A DNA stretch of 64,000 bases from CAZRIP01 sp964600165 (GTDB lineage: Bacteria > Elusimicrobiota > Elusimicrobia > UBA1565 > UBA9628): positions 10,628 to 74,627 of the forward strand of contig CAZRIP010000004.1 of assembly GCA_964600165.1 (NCBI GenBank). The letters run 5' to 3'. The notes below the pieces were generated by a model. It ran no database searches. It was not told the origin of the DNA and was given only the letters and a program-made list of their open reading frames with translations. Position 1 is the first letter of the stretch. Each line of letters begins with the position of its first letter. This document shows, piece by piece, positions 33,648 to 43,162 of the stretch. The translations under genes and the position numbers were made by a program.

Positions 33648-34372
33648 AGGGCTTGGCTGAGCGCGAAGGCGAGGATCGCGCCGACGACCGTCATCGCCAC
33701 CGTCCCCCAAGCGCTGTGGTGGGCGTGAGCCTCGGGCAGGATGTCGGCGGCTCCGATATAGAGAAGGAAGCCCGCGAAGACGCCGAGATAAATCCCGAGA
33801 GCCTGGGGCGGGAAATGGAAAAGGGTCGTCGCCGCCAGGCCGAGCAGGGGCGCGAGCGCGTCGAGCGTGAGATAACCGAGCGTCGCCTTGCGCGAGTTCT
33901 GATGGTTGAGCATGATGGAGACCGTGTTCATCCCGTCGGTGAAGTCGTGGGAGATGACGGCCGCGGCGACCATCAGACCGATAGAGCGGCTGACCTGAAA
34001 GCCCATGCCGATGCCCGCGCCGTCCATGAACGAGTGGCCGGCGAGCGCGAGCGCGGTGAGAACCCCGACCTTCGGATGGTGGTGCGCCGCGTACTCGGAC
34101 TCGTGCGAGTGGTGGATGAGGACTGATTTTTCCGCCACGTGAAACGCGAGGAACGCGGCCACCATCGCGATCATCATCGTCATCGCCGGAAGCCCGTTGC
34201 GGCTGACCTGGGCGATGATCTCGGGGAAGATGTGAAACGCCACGACGCCGAGCAAAAAGCCCGCCATGAAGCCGAGCAGGAGATGCGCCCGGTCGCGGAA
34301 GCGCAGCGCGAAGAACCCGCCCGCTAGGGTGGAGACGAAAGTGGCGGCCGTCAGCGCGATCGCGAGCTTCAT
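33644..34372 (-). CDS. ZIP-family divalent metal transporter
   Basis: Zinc or iron uptake protein, 242 residues, eight membrane helices. The metal path is marked by AGHSFMDGAGIG and SHDFTDGMNT (helices IV and V in the family), and a histidine-rich loop (HHSHESEYAAHHH) lies between helices III and IV. Followed directly by the EamA transporter with overlapping stop and start. No clear promoter seen; the metK terminator lies just upstream. Confidence 0.9.
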   Translation of the reverse strand: MKLAIALTAATFVSTLAGGFFALRFRDRAHLLLGFMAGFLLGVVAFHIFPEIIAQVSRNGLPAMTMMIAMVAAFLAFHVAEKSVLIHHSHESEYAAHHHPKVGVLTALALAGHSFMDGAGIGMGFQVSRSIGLMVAAAVISHDFTDGMNTVSIMLNHQNSRKATLGYLTLDALAPLLGLAATTLFHFPPQALGIYLGVFAGFLLYIGAADILPEAHAHHSAWGTVAMTVVGAILAFALSQAL

Positions 34373-34375
34373 GCA

Positions 34376-34412
34376 AAGAGAAGGCCCCCGCCGGTCGCCC
34401 AGCGGGGGCCTT
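34376..34412 (-). terminator. Intrinsic terminator of metK
   Basis: Stem AAGGCCCCCGC / GCGGGGGCCTT (34381-34391, 34402-34412), then CTCTTT on the minus strand. The T run is weak but the stem is strong. Confidence 0.75.
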
Positions 34413-34427
34413 TCATTTCAAGCCTTC

Positions 34428-35630
<1,203 letters not shown>

Positions 35631-35664
35631 TTAATTGCCTCCGGGAGGTGAAAACTATCCGACG

Positions 35665-35670
35665 ATTATA
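35665..35670 (-). promoter_or_regulatory. -10 box (TATAAT) of metK
   Basis: Perfect TATAAT on the minus strand, 34 bases before ATG 35630. Confidence 0.6.
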
Positions 35671-35704
35671 TCAGTTTTCCGTGATTTTGTCGTCGTGGGA
35701 GCGG

Positions 35705-35710
35705 TATAAT
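35705..35710 (+). promoter_or_regulatory. -10 box (TATAAT), leaderless
   Basis: Ends 6 bases before ATG 35717 and fixes that start over the upstream in-frame codons from 35648. Confidence 0.65.
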
Positions 35711-35716
35711 CAAGAT

Positions 35717-36193
35717 ATGAGGATGATCCTCGTTATCATGCTTTTTGCGCTTTCCGCGCGCGCGGACGAGCCGCTCTCGGACGCCAAGAAGGCGCAGGCC
35801 GAGGGCAAAGCGCGGCAGTCGGCCGCGCAAGGCGAGCGAGATCGCGTCGCCGAGAAGATCCGCGAGTTGCGGAAAGTCCTCGAAGGCGTCGTGTCCGGCA
35901 TGGAGAAGGAGGGCGTCTCCTTCGACCGCGTGCAGGGCGACAGCGTCTGGAACCCTCTGCCCGAGGCCGTTGCGAGCAAGGTCGCGCTCGAAAAATTGCG
36001 CAAGCCGCCGCGGCTGATCATGCTGCCGTCGGGCGGCGAAAGGATCTACGCCGAGGTCTCGCCGCGCAAGGGCGGCTGGCTCGTCGTCCTCGAGAGCCGG
36101 GGCAAGAAGACCGAGGTCCCCGCGCCCCGCAAGCTCGACGGGATCGCTCCGCGCTTGCGCGAGGCCGTCCTGACGTTGATCGCCGCGAAGTAA
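35717..36193 (+). CDS. Small exported protein of unknown function
   Basis: Protein of 158 residues with a short signal peptide (MRMILVIMLFALSARA). The mature part has a charged helix (about 20-65, likely coiled coil) and a small beta-rich end (RIYAEVSPRKGGWLVVLESRG). No family recognised. It ends 1 base before the convergent TPR-like gene. Confidence 0.65.
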   Translation: MRMILVIMLFALSARADEPLSDAKKAQAEGKARQSAAQGERDRVAEKIRELRKVLEGVVSGMEKEGVSFDRVQGDSVWNPLPEAVASKVALEKLRKPPRLIMLPSGGERIYAEVSPRKGGWLVVLESRGKKTEVPAPRKLDGIAPRLREAVLTLIAAK

Positions 36194-36194
36194 A

Positions 36195-36752
36195 CTACTT
36201 CTCGCCGGCCAAGCGAAGGAGATCCTTCGCTCCTTTGTTCTCCGGCTCGACCGCGAGGATGCTTCGCGCCTCCGCGGCGGCTTCCGGCTTGTCGCCGACT
36301 CCCAGGCGGGCAAGTCCGCGAAGGATGTGGGCCTCGTGATCGCTGGGCGCCAAATAAACGGCGCGCTCGGCGGGTCTCAGCGCGCGGCGCGGCCGCGAGA
36401 CGCTCAAGAACGCGCGAGCCAGATAGACTTGGGCCTTGTAGTTGGCGTCTTGCTCCCGTCCGGTCGCCTCGAGCCGCGAGAGCTCGAGGGCTCGCCGCTC
36501 GCGCAGCTTCTTGGCTTGTTTGGAGGAAAGGCCGGAACCGGCGAGTTTCCTGTCGGAATCCTTGATGATCTCGACGCAGCGGCCGAGCGCGGCGATCCAA
36601 CGCGCGTCGTCCTTCTTGCTGCCGCTGATCATGGGCTGGGACTCATCGACGATCTCGAGCGGCTGGACCGGCGCGCCGGCGCGCGCGGGCGCGGAAAAAA
36701 ATAAGAAGAACGCCGCGAGACTACTCGCGCAGGTTGAGAACGGCCGCCTCAT
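36195..36752 (-). CDS. Exported TPR-like protein
   Basis: Protein of 185 residues with signal peptide (ending near ARAGA). Helical pairs from about 75 match TPR spacing (YKAQVYLARAFLSVSRPRRAL, HEAHILRGLARLGVGDKPEA). Likely a scaffold in the periplasm. It starts 32 bases inside the end of the nucleotidyltransferase frame, so it is the last gene of the GDP-mannose operon. Confidence 0.7.
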   Translation of the reverse strand: MRRPFSTCASSLAAFFLFFSAPARAGAPVQPLEIVDESQPMISGSKKDDARWIAALGRCVEIIKDSDRKLAGSGLSSKQAKKLRERRALELSRLEATGREQDANYKAQVYLARAFLSVSRPRRALRPAERAVYLAPSDHEAHILRGLARLGVGDKPEAAAEARSILAVEPENKGAKDLLRLAGEK

Positions 36753-37761
36753 AGACCGTGATGTTCTCTTTGACGTTGCCGTTGGCGCCGAGGATGCAGT
36801 TGGACAGGTGGACGTTGGCTCCCACCGTGACGTTGTCGAAGAGGATGCAGTTCTTGAGGTTGGCGCGCTCGGAGATCTTCGCGCGGTCGCCCACGACGGT
36901 GAAAGGGCCGATCTGCGCGCCGGCCTCGATGATCGAGCCCTTGCCGATCACGCAGGGCGAGCGCAGGATCGCCTTGGGGGAAATCTGGGTCGGGCGGTCG
37001 ACCCAGACGCCCTTGCGCACTTCCTTGCCCGGGATGTTGATCTTCGCCTTGCCCTCGAGGGTGTCGATCTGGCAGCGCCGGTATTCCGCGAGATTGCCCA
37101 CGTCCGTCCAATAGCCCTTCGTCTCGTAGGCGAAGATGGGCTTCTTGAGCTTGAGGAGCTTGGGCCAGAGCTGATGGCCGAAGTCGTATATCTGGTTGCG
37201 CGGGATGTAGCGGAAGACCTCGGGCTCGAAGAGGTAGATGCCCGTGTTGACCTTGTTGGAGAAGACGTCGCTCCAGCTGGGCTTTTCCATGAAGCCCTTG
37301 ATCTTGCCGCCGCCGTCGGTCAGCGTCACGCCGTATTCGAAGCGCGACTAGACGGCTTTGGTCGCCATCGTGGCGAGCGAGCCCCTTCTCTTGTGAAACG
37401 CGAGCATCTCCGTCAAGTCGATATCCGATAAGCCGTCGCCCGACATCACGAAGAACGGGCCGTCCTTGAAGAATCCTTCGACCTTCTTGATCGCGCCGGC
37501 CGTGCCGAGGAGCTTGGGCTCGAGGGAATACTGGACGTTCAAGCTCCAGCGCGAGCCGTCGCCGCAGTAGCCGCGCACTTGGTCCGCGTGCGCGTAGAGG
37601 TTGACCATGACGTCCTTGACGCCGTGCTTGAGCAGGTTGTCGAGCACGTGATGGATGACGGGACGGTTGACGACCGGGACCATCGGCTTGGGCGTCTCAT
37701 AGGTCAACGGCCGCAGCCGCGTCCCCGCCCCCGCGGCGAGGACCATCGCCTTCAAGGTCAT
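36721..37761 (-). pseudogene. Sugar nucleotidyltransferase (mannose-1-phosphate guanylyltransferase type), interrupted by in-frame TAG
   Basis: One continuous reading frame of 347 codons except for a TAG at 37348-37350 (codon 138). The part before it has the nucleotidyl-transfer signature GAGTRLRPLT and PKPMVPVVNRPV and ends ...MATKAV. The part after it resumes in the same frame with SRFEYGVTLTDGGGKIKGF, MEKPSW and a left-handed beta-helix tail of hexapeptide repeats. Both halves are well conserved in style and together make one normal-length enzyme giving GDP-mannose. A single change from GAG would restore it. It is either a recent nonsense mutation, an assembly error or a read-through site; TAG is used as a true stop in many neighbours. 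Confidence 0.85.
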
Positions 37762-37762
37762 G

Positions 37763-39181
37763 CTAGTTCGTGGCCGGGGCGACCCACTTCTTCGCGACCT
37801 CGAGCAGCTCGTCGGTGCGCTTCTCGGAGTCAGACTCCGCGTAGACGCGCATGAGCGGCTCCGTGCCGGACGGGCGCATCAAGAGCCAGTGGTCGCCGTC
37901 GAGGATGATCTTGAGGCCGTCGATCTGGATGAGCTCCTTGATCTCGGTGCCGAGGATCTTCTTCGGCAGCTTCTTGACGAGCTTGGTCGTGAAGATCGTC
38001 TTGTCGGGGATCGTGCGGTGGAGCTTGTAGTCGATGCGCTTGAACACGGACTTGCCGTATTTTTGCTCGACGTTCTTCCAGAGCTGCGAGGGCGTCTTGT
38101 TGAGCGTCGTGCACATCTCGAGAAACGTCAGCGCGGTCAGCAGGCCGTCGCGCTCGGGCAGGCTGCCTTTCCACGCGTAGCCGCCGGACTCCTCGCCCGC
38201 GAACGCGGCGCTGCCGTTGTTCAAGGCCTCGGCGACGTGCTTGAAGCCCACCGGCAGCTCCTCGAACTCGAGGCCCCGGGCCTTGGCGATGCGCTTGGCG
38301 ATATAGCCCATCGAGACCGACTGCACGATCTTGCCCTTGAGCTTCTTGTGCTCGATCATATACTCGACAATCATCGGGAAGACCTGGCAGGGCGTGAGGT
38401 ATTTGCCCTGGTCGTCGACGAGGCCGAAGCGGTCGGCGTCGCCGTCCAATGCGATGCCGATCATGGCCTTCTGCTTCTTGACCTCTTCCATGAGCTCCTT
38501 CAAATACAGCTCGATGGGCTCTGGGTGCAAGCCGCCGAAGAGCGGATCGCGCTTGCCGTGGATGGGGACGACGTGCTTCGACGGGATCAACTCCTCGAGC
38601 ATCCCCGCCGCGGCGCCGTACATGGAGTCGACGACGACGGGCTTCTTGAGCTTGGACTTGATCTTCGCGACGTTGACGCGGCTCTTCAAGTATTGAAGGT
38701 AGAGGTCGCGGCACGACTTCTCCTTGAAGTCGTTGCTGCGCGCCGGGGCGTTCTTGTCGATCGCGGCCTCGACGGCCTTCGTGACGTCCTCCAAGACGGC
38801 GCGGCCGTCGGCCTTGATCTTGACGCCGTTGTAGGCGGGGGGGTTGTGGCTGGCGGTCACCATGACGCCCAGGCCCTTGAACTTTCGGGTTAGATAGCTG
38901 ACCGCCGGCGTGGGCAGGGTCTCCGAGAGCAGGATGGGCTCCAGCTGGTTGCCTTGGAGGACCTTCGCGATCTCGCGCGCGAAGGCGTCCGATTGGAAGC
39001 GGCGGTCGTAGCCGACGACGATCGGGCCCATGATGAGCTTCTTCTTCTCTTTATCTTCGAGGTTCTTGACGTAGTCGGCGATCGCCTGCGCGACGCGGCG
39101 GACGTTCTCGAACGTGAAATCGCGAGCCATCACGCCGCGCCAGCCGTCCGTGCCGAACTTGATCTCTTGGATTTTCTCCAT
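37763..39181 (-). CDS. Phosphomannomutase / phosphoglucomutase
   Basis: Alpha-D-phosphohexomutase of 472 residues. Phosphoserine S111 lies in TASHNPPAYNGVK, the metal loop is ALDGDADRFG, the sugar-binding loop is AGEESGGYAWKG, and the phosphate-binding loop is MRPSGTEPLMRVY. It would supply mannose-1-phosphate (or glucose-1-phosphate) to the nucleotidyltransferase encoded 1 base downstream. Middle gene of the operon starting at 39558. Confidence 0.93.
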   Translation of the reverse strand: MEKIQEIKFGTDGWRGVMARDFTFENVRRVAQAIADYVKNLEDKEKKKLIMGPIVVGYDRRFQSDAFAREIAKVLQGNQLEPILLSETLPTPAVSYLTRKFKGLGVMVTASHNPPAYNGVKIKADGRAVLEDVTKAVEAAIDKNAPARSNDFKEKSCRDLYLQYLKSRVNVAKIKSKLKKPVVVDSMYGAAAGMLEELIPSKHVVPIHGKRDPLFGGLHPEPIELYLKELMEEVKKQKAMIGIALDGDADRFGLVDDQGKYLTPCQVFPMIVEYMIEHKKLKGKIVQSVSMGYIAKRIAKARGLEFEELPVGFKHVAEALNNGSAAFAGEESGGYAWKGSLPERDGLLTALTFLEMCTTLNKTPSQLWKNVEQKYGKSVFKRIDYKLHRTIPDKTIFTTKLVKKLPKKILGTEIKELIQIDGLKIILDGDHWLLMRPSGTEPLMRVYAESDSEKRTDELLEVAKKWVAPATN

Positions 39182-39183
39182 GG

Positions 39184-39558
39184 TTAGTTGCCTCTCCCGT
39201 AATCGTCCGCCAAGCGAACCACGTCCCAGACCTCAGGCGTCGAGACCTCGACGAGCGTCACCGGCCCGTAGCGGGCCTCGAAGCGGTGGATCGTGCGCGG
39301 CGGTATGACGAAGGCCGAGCCCGGCTTCTTGACCGATTTGCGGTCGCCGAGCTCGACGTAAAGCCGTCCCTTGAGCAAGTAAAGCGTCTCGTGCTTGACC
39401 TTGTGGTACTGGCGGCTGAGCCTATGCCCTTTCTTGATCTCGATGAGCTTGCCCACGTAGCGCTTGGCGCGCGCGAACCAGATCTCTCGGCCCCAGGGCT
39501 TGGGAACGACCTTGAGCTTGCCGTTCATCGTGATGAGCGCTCCATGGGGACCGGGCAT
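39184..39558 (-). CDS. Cupin, mannose-6-phosphate isomerase type II-like
   Basis: Single cupin domain of 124 residues resembling the C-terminal isomerase part of bifunctional mannose isomerase/guanylyltransferases: PKPWGREIWFA, a GHRLSRQYHKVKHETLYLLKG core with His and Glu metal ligands (quoted in part), PPRTIHRFEA. It would convert fructose-6-phosphate to mannose-6-phosphate. First gene of the GDP-mannose operon. Start ATG 39558 lies 5 bases after a TATTTT box; ATG 39528 is an alternative. Confidence 0.88.
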   Translation of the reverse strand: MPGPHGALITMNGKLKVVPKPWGREIWFARAKRYVGKLIEIKKGHRLSRQYHKVKHETLYLLKGRLYVELGDRKSVKKPGSAFVIPPRTIHRFEARYGPVTLVEVSTPEVWDVVRLADDYGRGN

Positions 39559-39585
39559 TTAACAAAATAAAATATACTACCGGCT
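39559..39585. promoter_or_regulatory. 27-base divergent promoter with two opposed -10 boxes
   Basis: Between the two start codons lie a minus-strand TATTTT (39564-39569, 5 bases before ATG 39558) and a plus-strand TATACT (39573-39578, 7 bases before ATG 39586). Any -35 contacts must fall inside the opposite gene. Confidence 0.6.
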
Positions 39586-41760
39586 ATGGCCATGCCGGGG
39601 GCTCCTCTGCCTTTCCCGACCTTCGAGACGCCTGATGGGGCCCAGCCGCGCGCGGGCAGGCGTTTGGCCGTGAGCTTGGTCGCCCTTTCCGTCTTCATGG
39701 CCTGGCAGGCCGTCGTCGTGCGGCGCTTCGTCCGCTTGGACACGCGCCCCCCGGCCTGGGACCAGGCGGTCCATCTCGAGATCGCCCTCGATTACCGAGA
39801 CGCCATCGCGCGCGGGCGCTGGAGCGACGTCTGGAACCTCGCGCCCAAGCCGGGGATGCCGCCGTTCCCGCCGCTCTATCATTTGGCGATCATGCGGGCT
39901 TACGGCTCCAGCGACCCGGCGCACGCGGCGCTTTGGGCCAATTGGGCCTACATGTGCGCGCTCGCGCTCTCGCTCTTCGGCCTGATCTTCGAGTTCCGCC
40001 GCGACGCCGTCGCCGTGGCGGGCGTCGTCGCCTTTTGCTGCGCGCCCGCGGTGCAGTCGCTGATGACGACCCAGCTCATCGACCTCTCCGTCGTCGCCTG
40101 CGCGGCGGCCGCCTATTGGGCCCTCGTGCGCTCGGATGACTTCAAGCGCTGGCCGGGCTCCTTGGCGTTCGGCGCGCTTTTCGCCGTCGGGATGATGCAC
40201 AAGTGGAGCTTCTTCAGCTACATGATCCCGGCGTATCTGCTCGCCGCCAAGGCGCTCGGCGACAAGCGTTCGCTCTGGAAGGTCCTGGCTTCGGCGGCGC
40301 TGGCGCTCGCGGGCTTCCTGCCTTGGTACGAGCGGCACGCGGGCGTCCTCGTCCCGCGGCTTTTTCAGGCGTCGAGCGACTTCGCGGTGCCGGTCTGGCA
40401 TGGAGCGGCCTTTTTCAATTATCTGCTCGCTTGCGTCGACGGCTTGGGCCCCGTCTTCTGGGTTTTCGCCTGGATCGGCCTGCTCGTCCCGAATTACAAG
40501 GACAACGAGGACAAAGGCTGGCTCGTCTGGAGCTCGGTGGCGCTGTCTTACGTATTCTGGACGATCGTGCCCAACCGCCAGCTGCGGTTTCTGCTGCCGG
40601 GACTGCCCGGCTTGGCCGTCGCGTTCTGCGGGGCGTGGCCCGACCCTCTCATCTGGACGGTGGCGGCCGTGCAGCTTGCCGTCGCGATCAACTTCGCCGG
40701 CGGGTGGATCCCCTCGTTCCCGCTCAATCTCGGCCTCGTGTCGATGACCCTGTTCCCGTCTTCCGCGCCGAAGCACGAGGATTGGAAGCTGCCCGAGATT
40801 CTGCTGGAGATCGATAAGCGCATCGACGCCTCCGCTCCTTTCGCGAACGTGACCCTCGTCGCCAACGCCCCGACCTTCAACGGACCGACGCTGACGTGGG
40901 AGCGCAAGCGTCTTGGGCTCGCGCGCGTGAACATCCGCGGCGTCAACTCGCGGCTGTGCGAGTTTTCCTCATTCGTCCTGCTCAAGGACGGCCAGCTGGG
41001 CCCGGACAGCGTGATCGGCGGTCTGCCGGAAGCAGCCAAGATCATCGGCGACAAGGACGGCTGGTTCCCGCGCGCCTACGAGGACGCCGGCCGGTGGGAC
41101 TTGCCGGACGGCACGCATGCGGTTCTCTACGCGCAGCGCCGCTTCGCCGCCTCGCCTTTCAAGAGCAAGGCGACCAGTTTCGCGTTCTACGAGAACGGAC
41201 CTTTCTCGGCGCAGGAGTTCAAAGCGGAACTGGGCGCCTGGAACGCCGCGCGCGGCGTCTATCCGCTGGCGCGGGTGTCGGCCTCCGAGGCGACGCTGCG
41301 CGGGTTGCGCGTCGTCCGCCCCGATCTCGAGTTCGAGGACGCCCTGCTCGTGCCCGCGGGGGACGTCAAGAAATCCGAGTGGGACGACATTCGCTTCTTA
41401 CGCATGAAGAGGCTGCGCGTGCGCGGGGCCGTCATCGAGGCCAATGATCTGCGCGCGTTTATCGAGGCCAGAGCCAAAGGCTTCATAGTCTCGAAGCTCG
41501 AGCTCGACAAGACGATCAGGCTCGACGGCGCTTACAAAAACGCGTCGGTCTCGGCCGAGGCGTCCGTCGAGCTCAGGGACGCGCCGCGGCGGCTCGTCGT
41601 GTCGGTGCTCGCCGCGCGGGTGCGGGGGGCGGCGATCCCGGCGGCGCTGCTCGGGTCTTACAGCTCGTTCGTGCTGCCGCTCGAGCCGACGCCCGACCTG
41701 CCGTTTTTCGTCGACATCCCCGGCGTGACGCTCAAGGACGGGAAGCTGTCGATTCCGTGA
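39586..41760 (+). CDS. GT39-like membrane glycosyltransferase fused to a DUF2993/LmeA-like domain
   Basis: Protein of 724 residues. The first 400 residues contain about ten membrane helices with an early acidic loop (WDQAVHLEIALDYRDA) as in mannosyltransferase-type GT-C enzymes. A soluble outer part follows. The last 170 residues (LRVRGAVIEANDLRAFIEA, LPFFVDIPGVTLKDGKLSI) resemble DUF2993, the fold of LmeA, linked in actinobacteria to mannan length. The resemblance is from memory of the pattern and is tentative. Divergent from the GDP-mannose operon, which could make its precursor. Confidence 0.7.
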   Translation: MAMPGAPLPFPTFETPDGAQPRAGRRLAVSLVALSVFMAWQAVVVRRFVRLDTRPPAWDQAVHLEIALDYRDAIARGRWSDVWNLAPKPGMPPFPPLYHLAIMRAYGSSDPAHAALWANWAYMCALALSLFGLIFEFRRDAVAVAGVVAFCCAPAVQSLMTTQLIDLSVVACAAAAYWALVRSDDFKRWPGSLAFGALFAVGMMHKWSFFSYMIPAYLLAAKALGDKRSLWKVLASAALALAGFLPWYERHAGVLVPRLFQASSDFAVPVWHGAAFFNYLLACVDGLGPVFWVFAWIGLLVPNYKDNEDKGWLVWSSVALSYVFWTIVPNRQLRFLLPGLPGLAVAFCGAWPDPLIWTVAAVQLAVAINFAGGWIPSFPLNLGLVSMTLFPSSAPKHEDWKLPEILLEIDKRIDASAPFANVTLVANAPTFNGPTLTWERKRLGLARVNIRGVNSRLCEFSSFVLLKDGQLGPDSVIGGLPEAAKIIGDKDGWFPRAYEDAGRWDLPDGTHAVLYAQRRFAASPFKSKATSFAFYENGPFSAQEFKAELGAWNAARGVYPLARVSASEATLRGLRVVRPDLEFEDALLVPAGDVKKSEWDDIRFLRMKRLRVRGAVIEANDLRAFIEARAKGFIVSKLELDKTIRLDGAYKNASVSAEASVELRDAPRRLVVSVLAARVRGAAIPAALLGSYSSFVLPLEPTPDLPFFVDIPGVTLKDGKLSIP

Positions 41761-43162
41761 GCCGGAAGATCTCGAACCGCCCGTCGTCGTAGACCGGCGG
41801 GGAGTAGCGCGACGAGACGTAGCGCGGCGCCTCGCTGTCGCGCGTGGCGAAGAAGCGCGCGCCCTCGCGGATCGTCTCCTGGAGACGGGCCTCGCTCGAG
41901 TCCGCGTGCTCTTCCCAACCCCAACCCCAGCCGCGCCGGTCCAGGAAGTAGAGATAGAGCGCGGAGGCGCGCTCGTTGACGACGTAGAGGTCGTCGGGGC
42001 CGCTCACCTTCGCCGCCGCGCGCGCCGCGCTCGTCAGGAAAGGATAGCTCGTCTTGTACCAGTGATTGATGCGAAAGACGGCGTGGATCGGAATCGCGAG
42101 AACGAGGAGCGCGGCCCAGACCGGCGCCTTTTTAGCGAGAGAAACGGCTCCGACGCCGATGAAGGCCGCGTTGATCGGAGCGTAGGGCAACGAAGTGTAC
42201 TCGTGGTAGTGCGCGTAGGCGCCGCAGGCGACGATATAGACGCACACGCAGGCGAACCACCACGCGAAGAAGACCTTGCCGCGGCGCCGCACGAGCTCCA
42301 GCGCGCCGACCGAGCCGAGGGCCAAGCCGGCATAGGTGGCCGAGAGCTCGGGGAAGCGCGACGTAAATTGAAAGAAAACGTAATGCGGCAGGTTGCCGTA
42401 ATCGAATAATTTCAGGAAGTCGCCCTCGTGCGTCGGCACCACGTAGGTTCCCGCGCTCGCGTACTTGTACCAGGCGAAAACCAGGCCGAGCGCGACGACC
42501 GGCGCGGAGAGGACGCGTGCGTCGGTCCAGGCTTTCTTGCCGAGCTTGATGTGCGCGAGGACGGCGAGGACGCCGAGAAAGTACGCGTACGGCAGCTTGT
42601 GCGCGACGGCCAGGAACGCGAACAGCACGGCCGCGGACCAATGGGCCGGCGAGCGCCCTTTCCCCAAAGCGCGGTTCCAGTGATAGAGCGAGGCGATCAT
42701 CGCGAAGAGCGCGAGGGCCTCGGGCTGGATCGTGCGGCCGAAGTAGATCTCGAGAGGCAGGCAGCAGAAGACGAGCGCCGCGGCGAAGGCTTCAAGGAGC
42801 TTCGTCTCGCCGAGCTCGTCGCGCAGATATTCGAACAAATAGATCGCCGTCGCCGCGGAAAAGGCCGTCGACAGCACGCGTCCCCAGACGTCGCCCAGGC
42901 CGAAGACGCCCCAGAACACGCCGACGAGCCACATGTAGAGCGGGAACTCGGTCGCGGCGCGGCCGCGGCCCGGCCCTTCCCAATCGATCTGCGGCGAAAA
43001 GAAATGCAGGCCGTCGCGGTAGTAGTTGCGCGCGATGGCCGCGGTGTTGGTCTGACGATGATAGTGATAGTCGAACGGAGGCGCCGTGATCCCTTTCAGG
43101 TGAAAGAGGACCGAGCAGACGAGGATCGCGGTCCAGAGGACGGGCCGGCCGCGGCGCTTCAT
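41732..43162 (-). CDS. GT39-like membrane glycosyltransferase
   Basis: Protein of 476 residues with about ten membrane helices. The first loop has HYHRQTNTAAIARNYYRDG and later EFPLYMWLVGVFWG, as in lipid-linked sugar transferases. Acts at the outer face of the inner membrane; acceptor unknown. It starts in an ATGA overlap with the stop of the upstream methyltransferase, so the two form an operon. Its 3' end overlaps the convergent glycosyltransferase by 29 bases. Confidence 0.78.
   Translation of the reverse strand: MKRRGRPVLWTAILVCSVLFHLKGITAPPFDYHYHRQTNTAAIARNYYRDGLHFFSPQIDWEGPGRGRAATEFPLYMWLVGVFWGVFGLGDVWGRVLSTAFSAATAIYLFEYLRDELGETKLLEAFAAALVFCCLPLEIYFGRTIQPEALALFAMIASLYHWNRALGKGRSPAHWSAAVLFAFLAVAHKLPYAYFLGVLAVLAHIKLGKKAWTDARVLSAPVVALGLVFAWYKYASAGTYVVPTHEGDFLKLFDYGNLPHYVFFQFTSRFPELSATYAGLALGSVGALELVRRRGKVFFAWWFACVCVYIVACGAYAHYHEYTSLPYAPINAAFIGVGAVSLAKKAPVWAALLVLAIPIHAVFRINHWYKTSYPFLTSAARAAAKVSGPDDLYVVNERASALYLYFLDRRGWGWGWEEHADSSEARLQETIREGARFFATRDSEAPRYVSSRYSPPVYDDGRFEIFRLTESTASRP

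Noticed and set aside
35631..35670. SAM riboswitch before metK
   Set aside because: The leader between the -10 box and the start is only about 28 bases, too short for any known SAM riboswitch.
37348..37350. TAG reassigned to an amino acid genome-wide
   Set aside because: TAG serves as the end of many other genes here (for example the response regulators at 2909 and 4239, purA at 19074), and reading through them would give junk.
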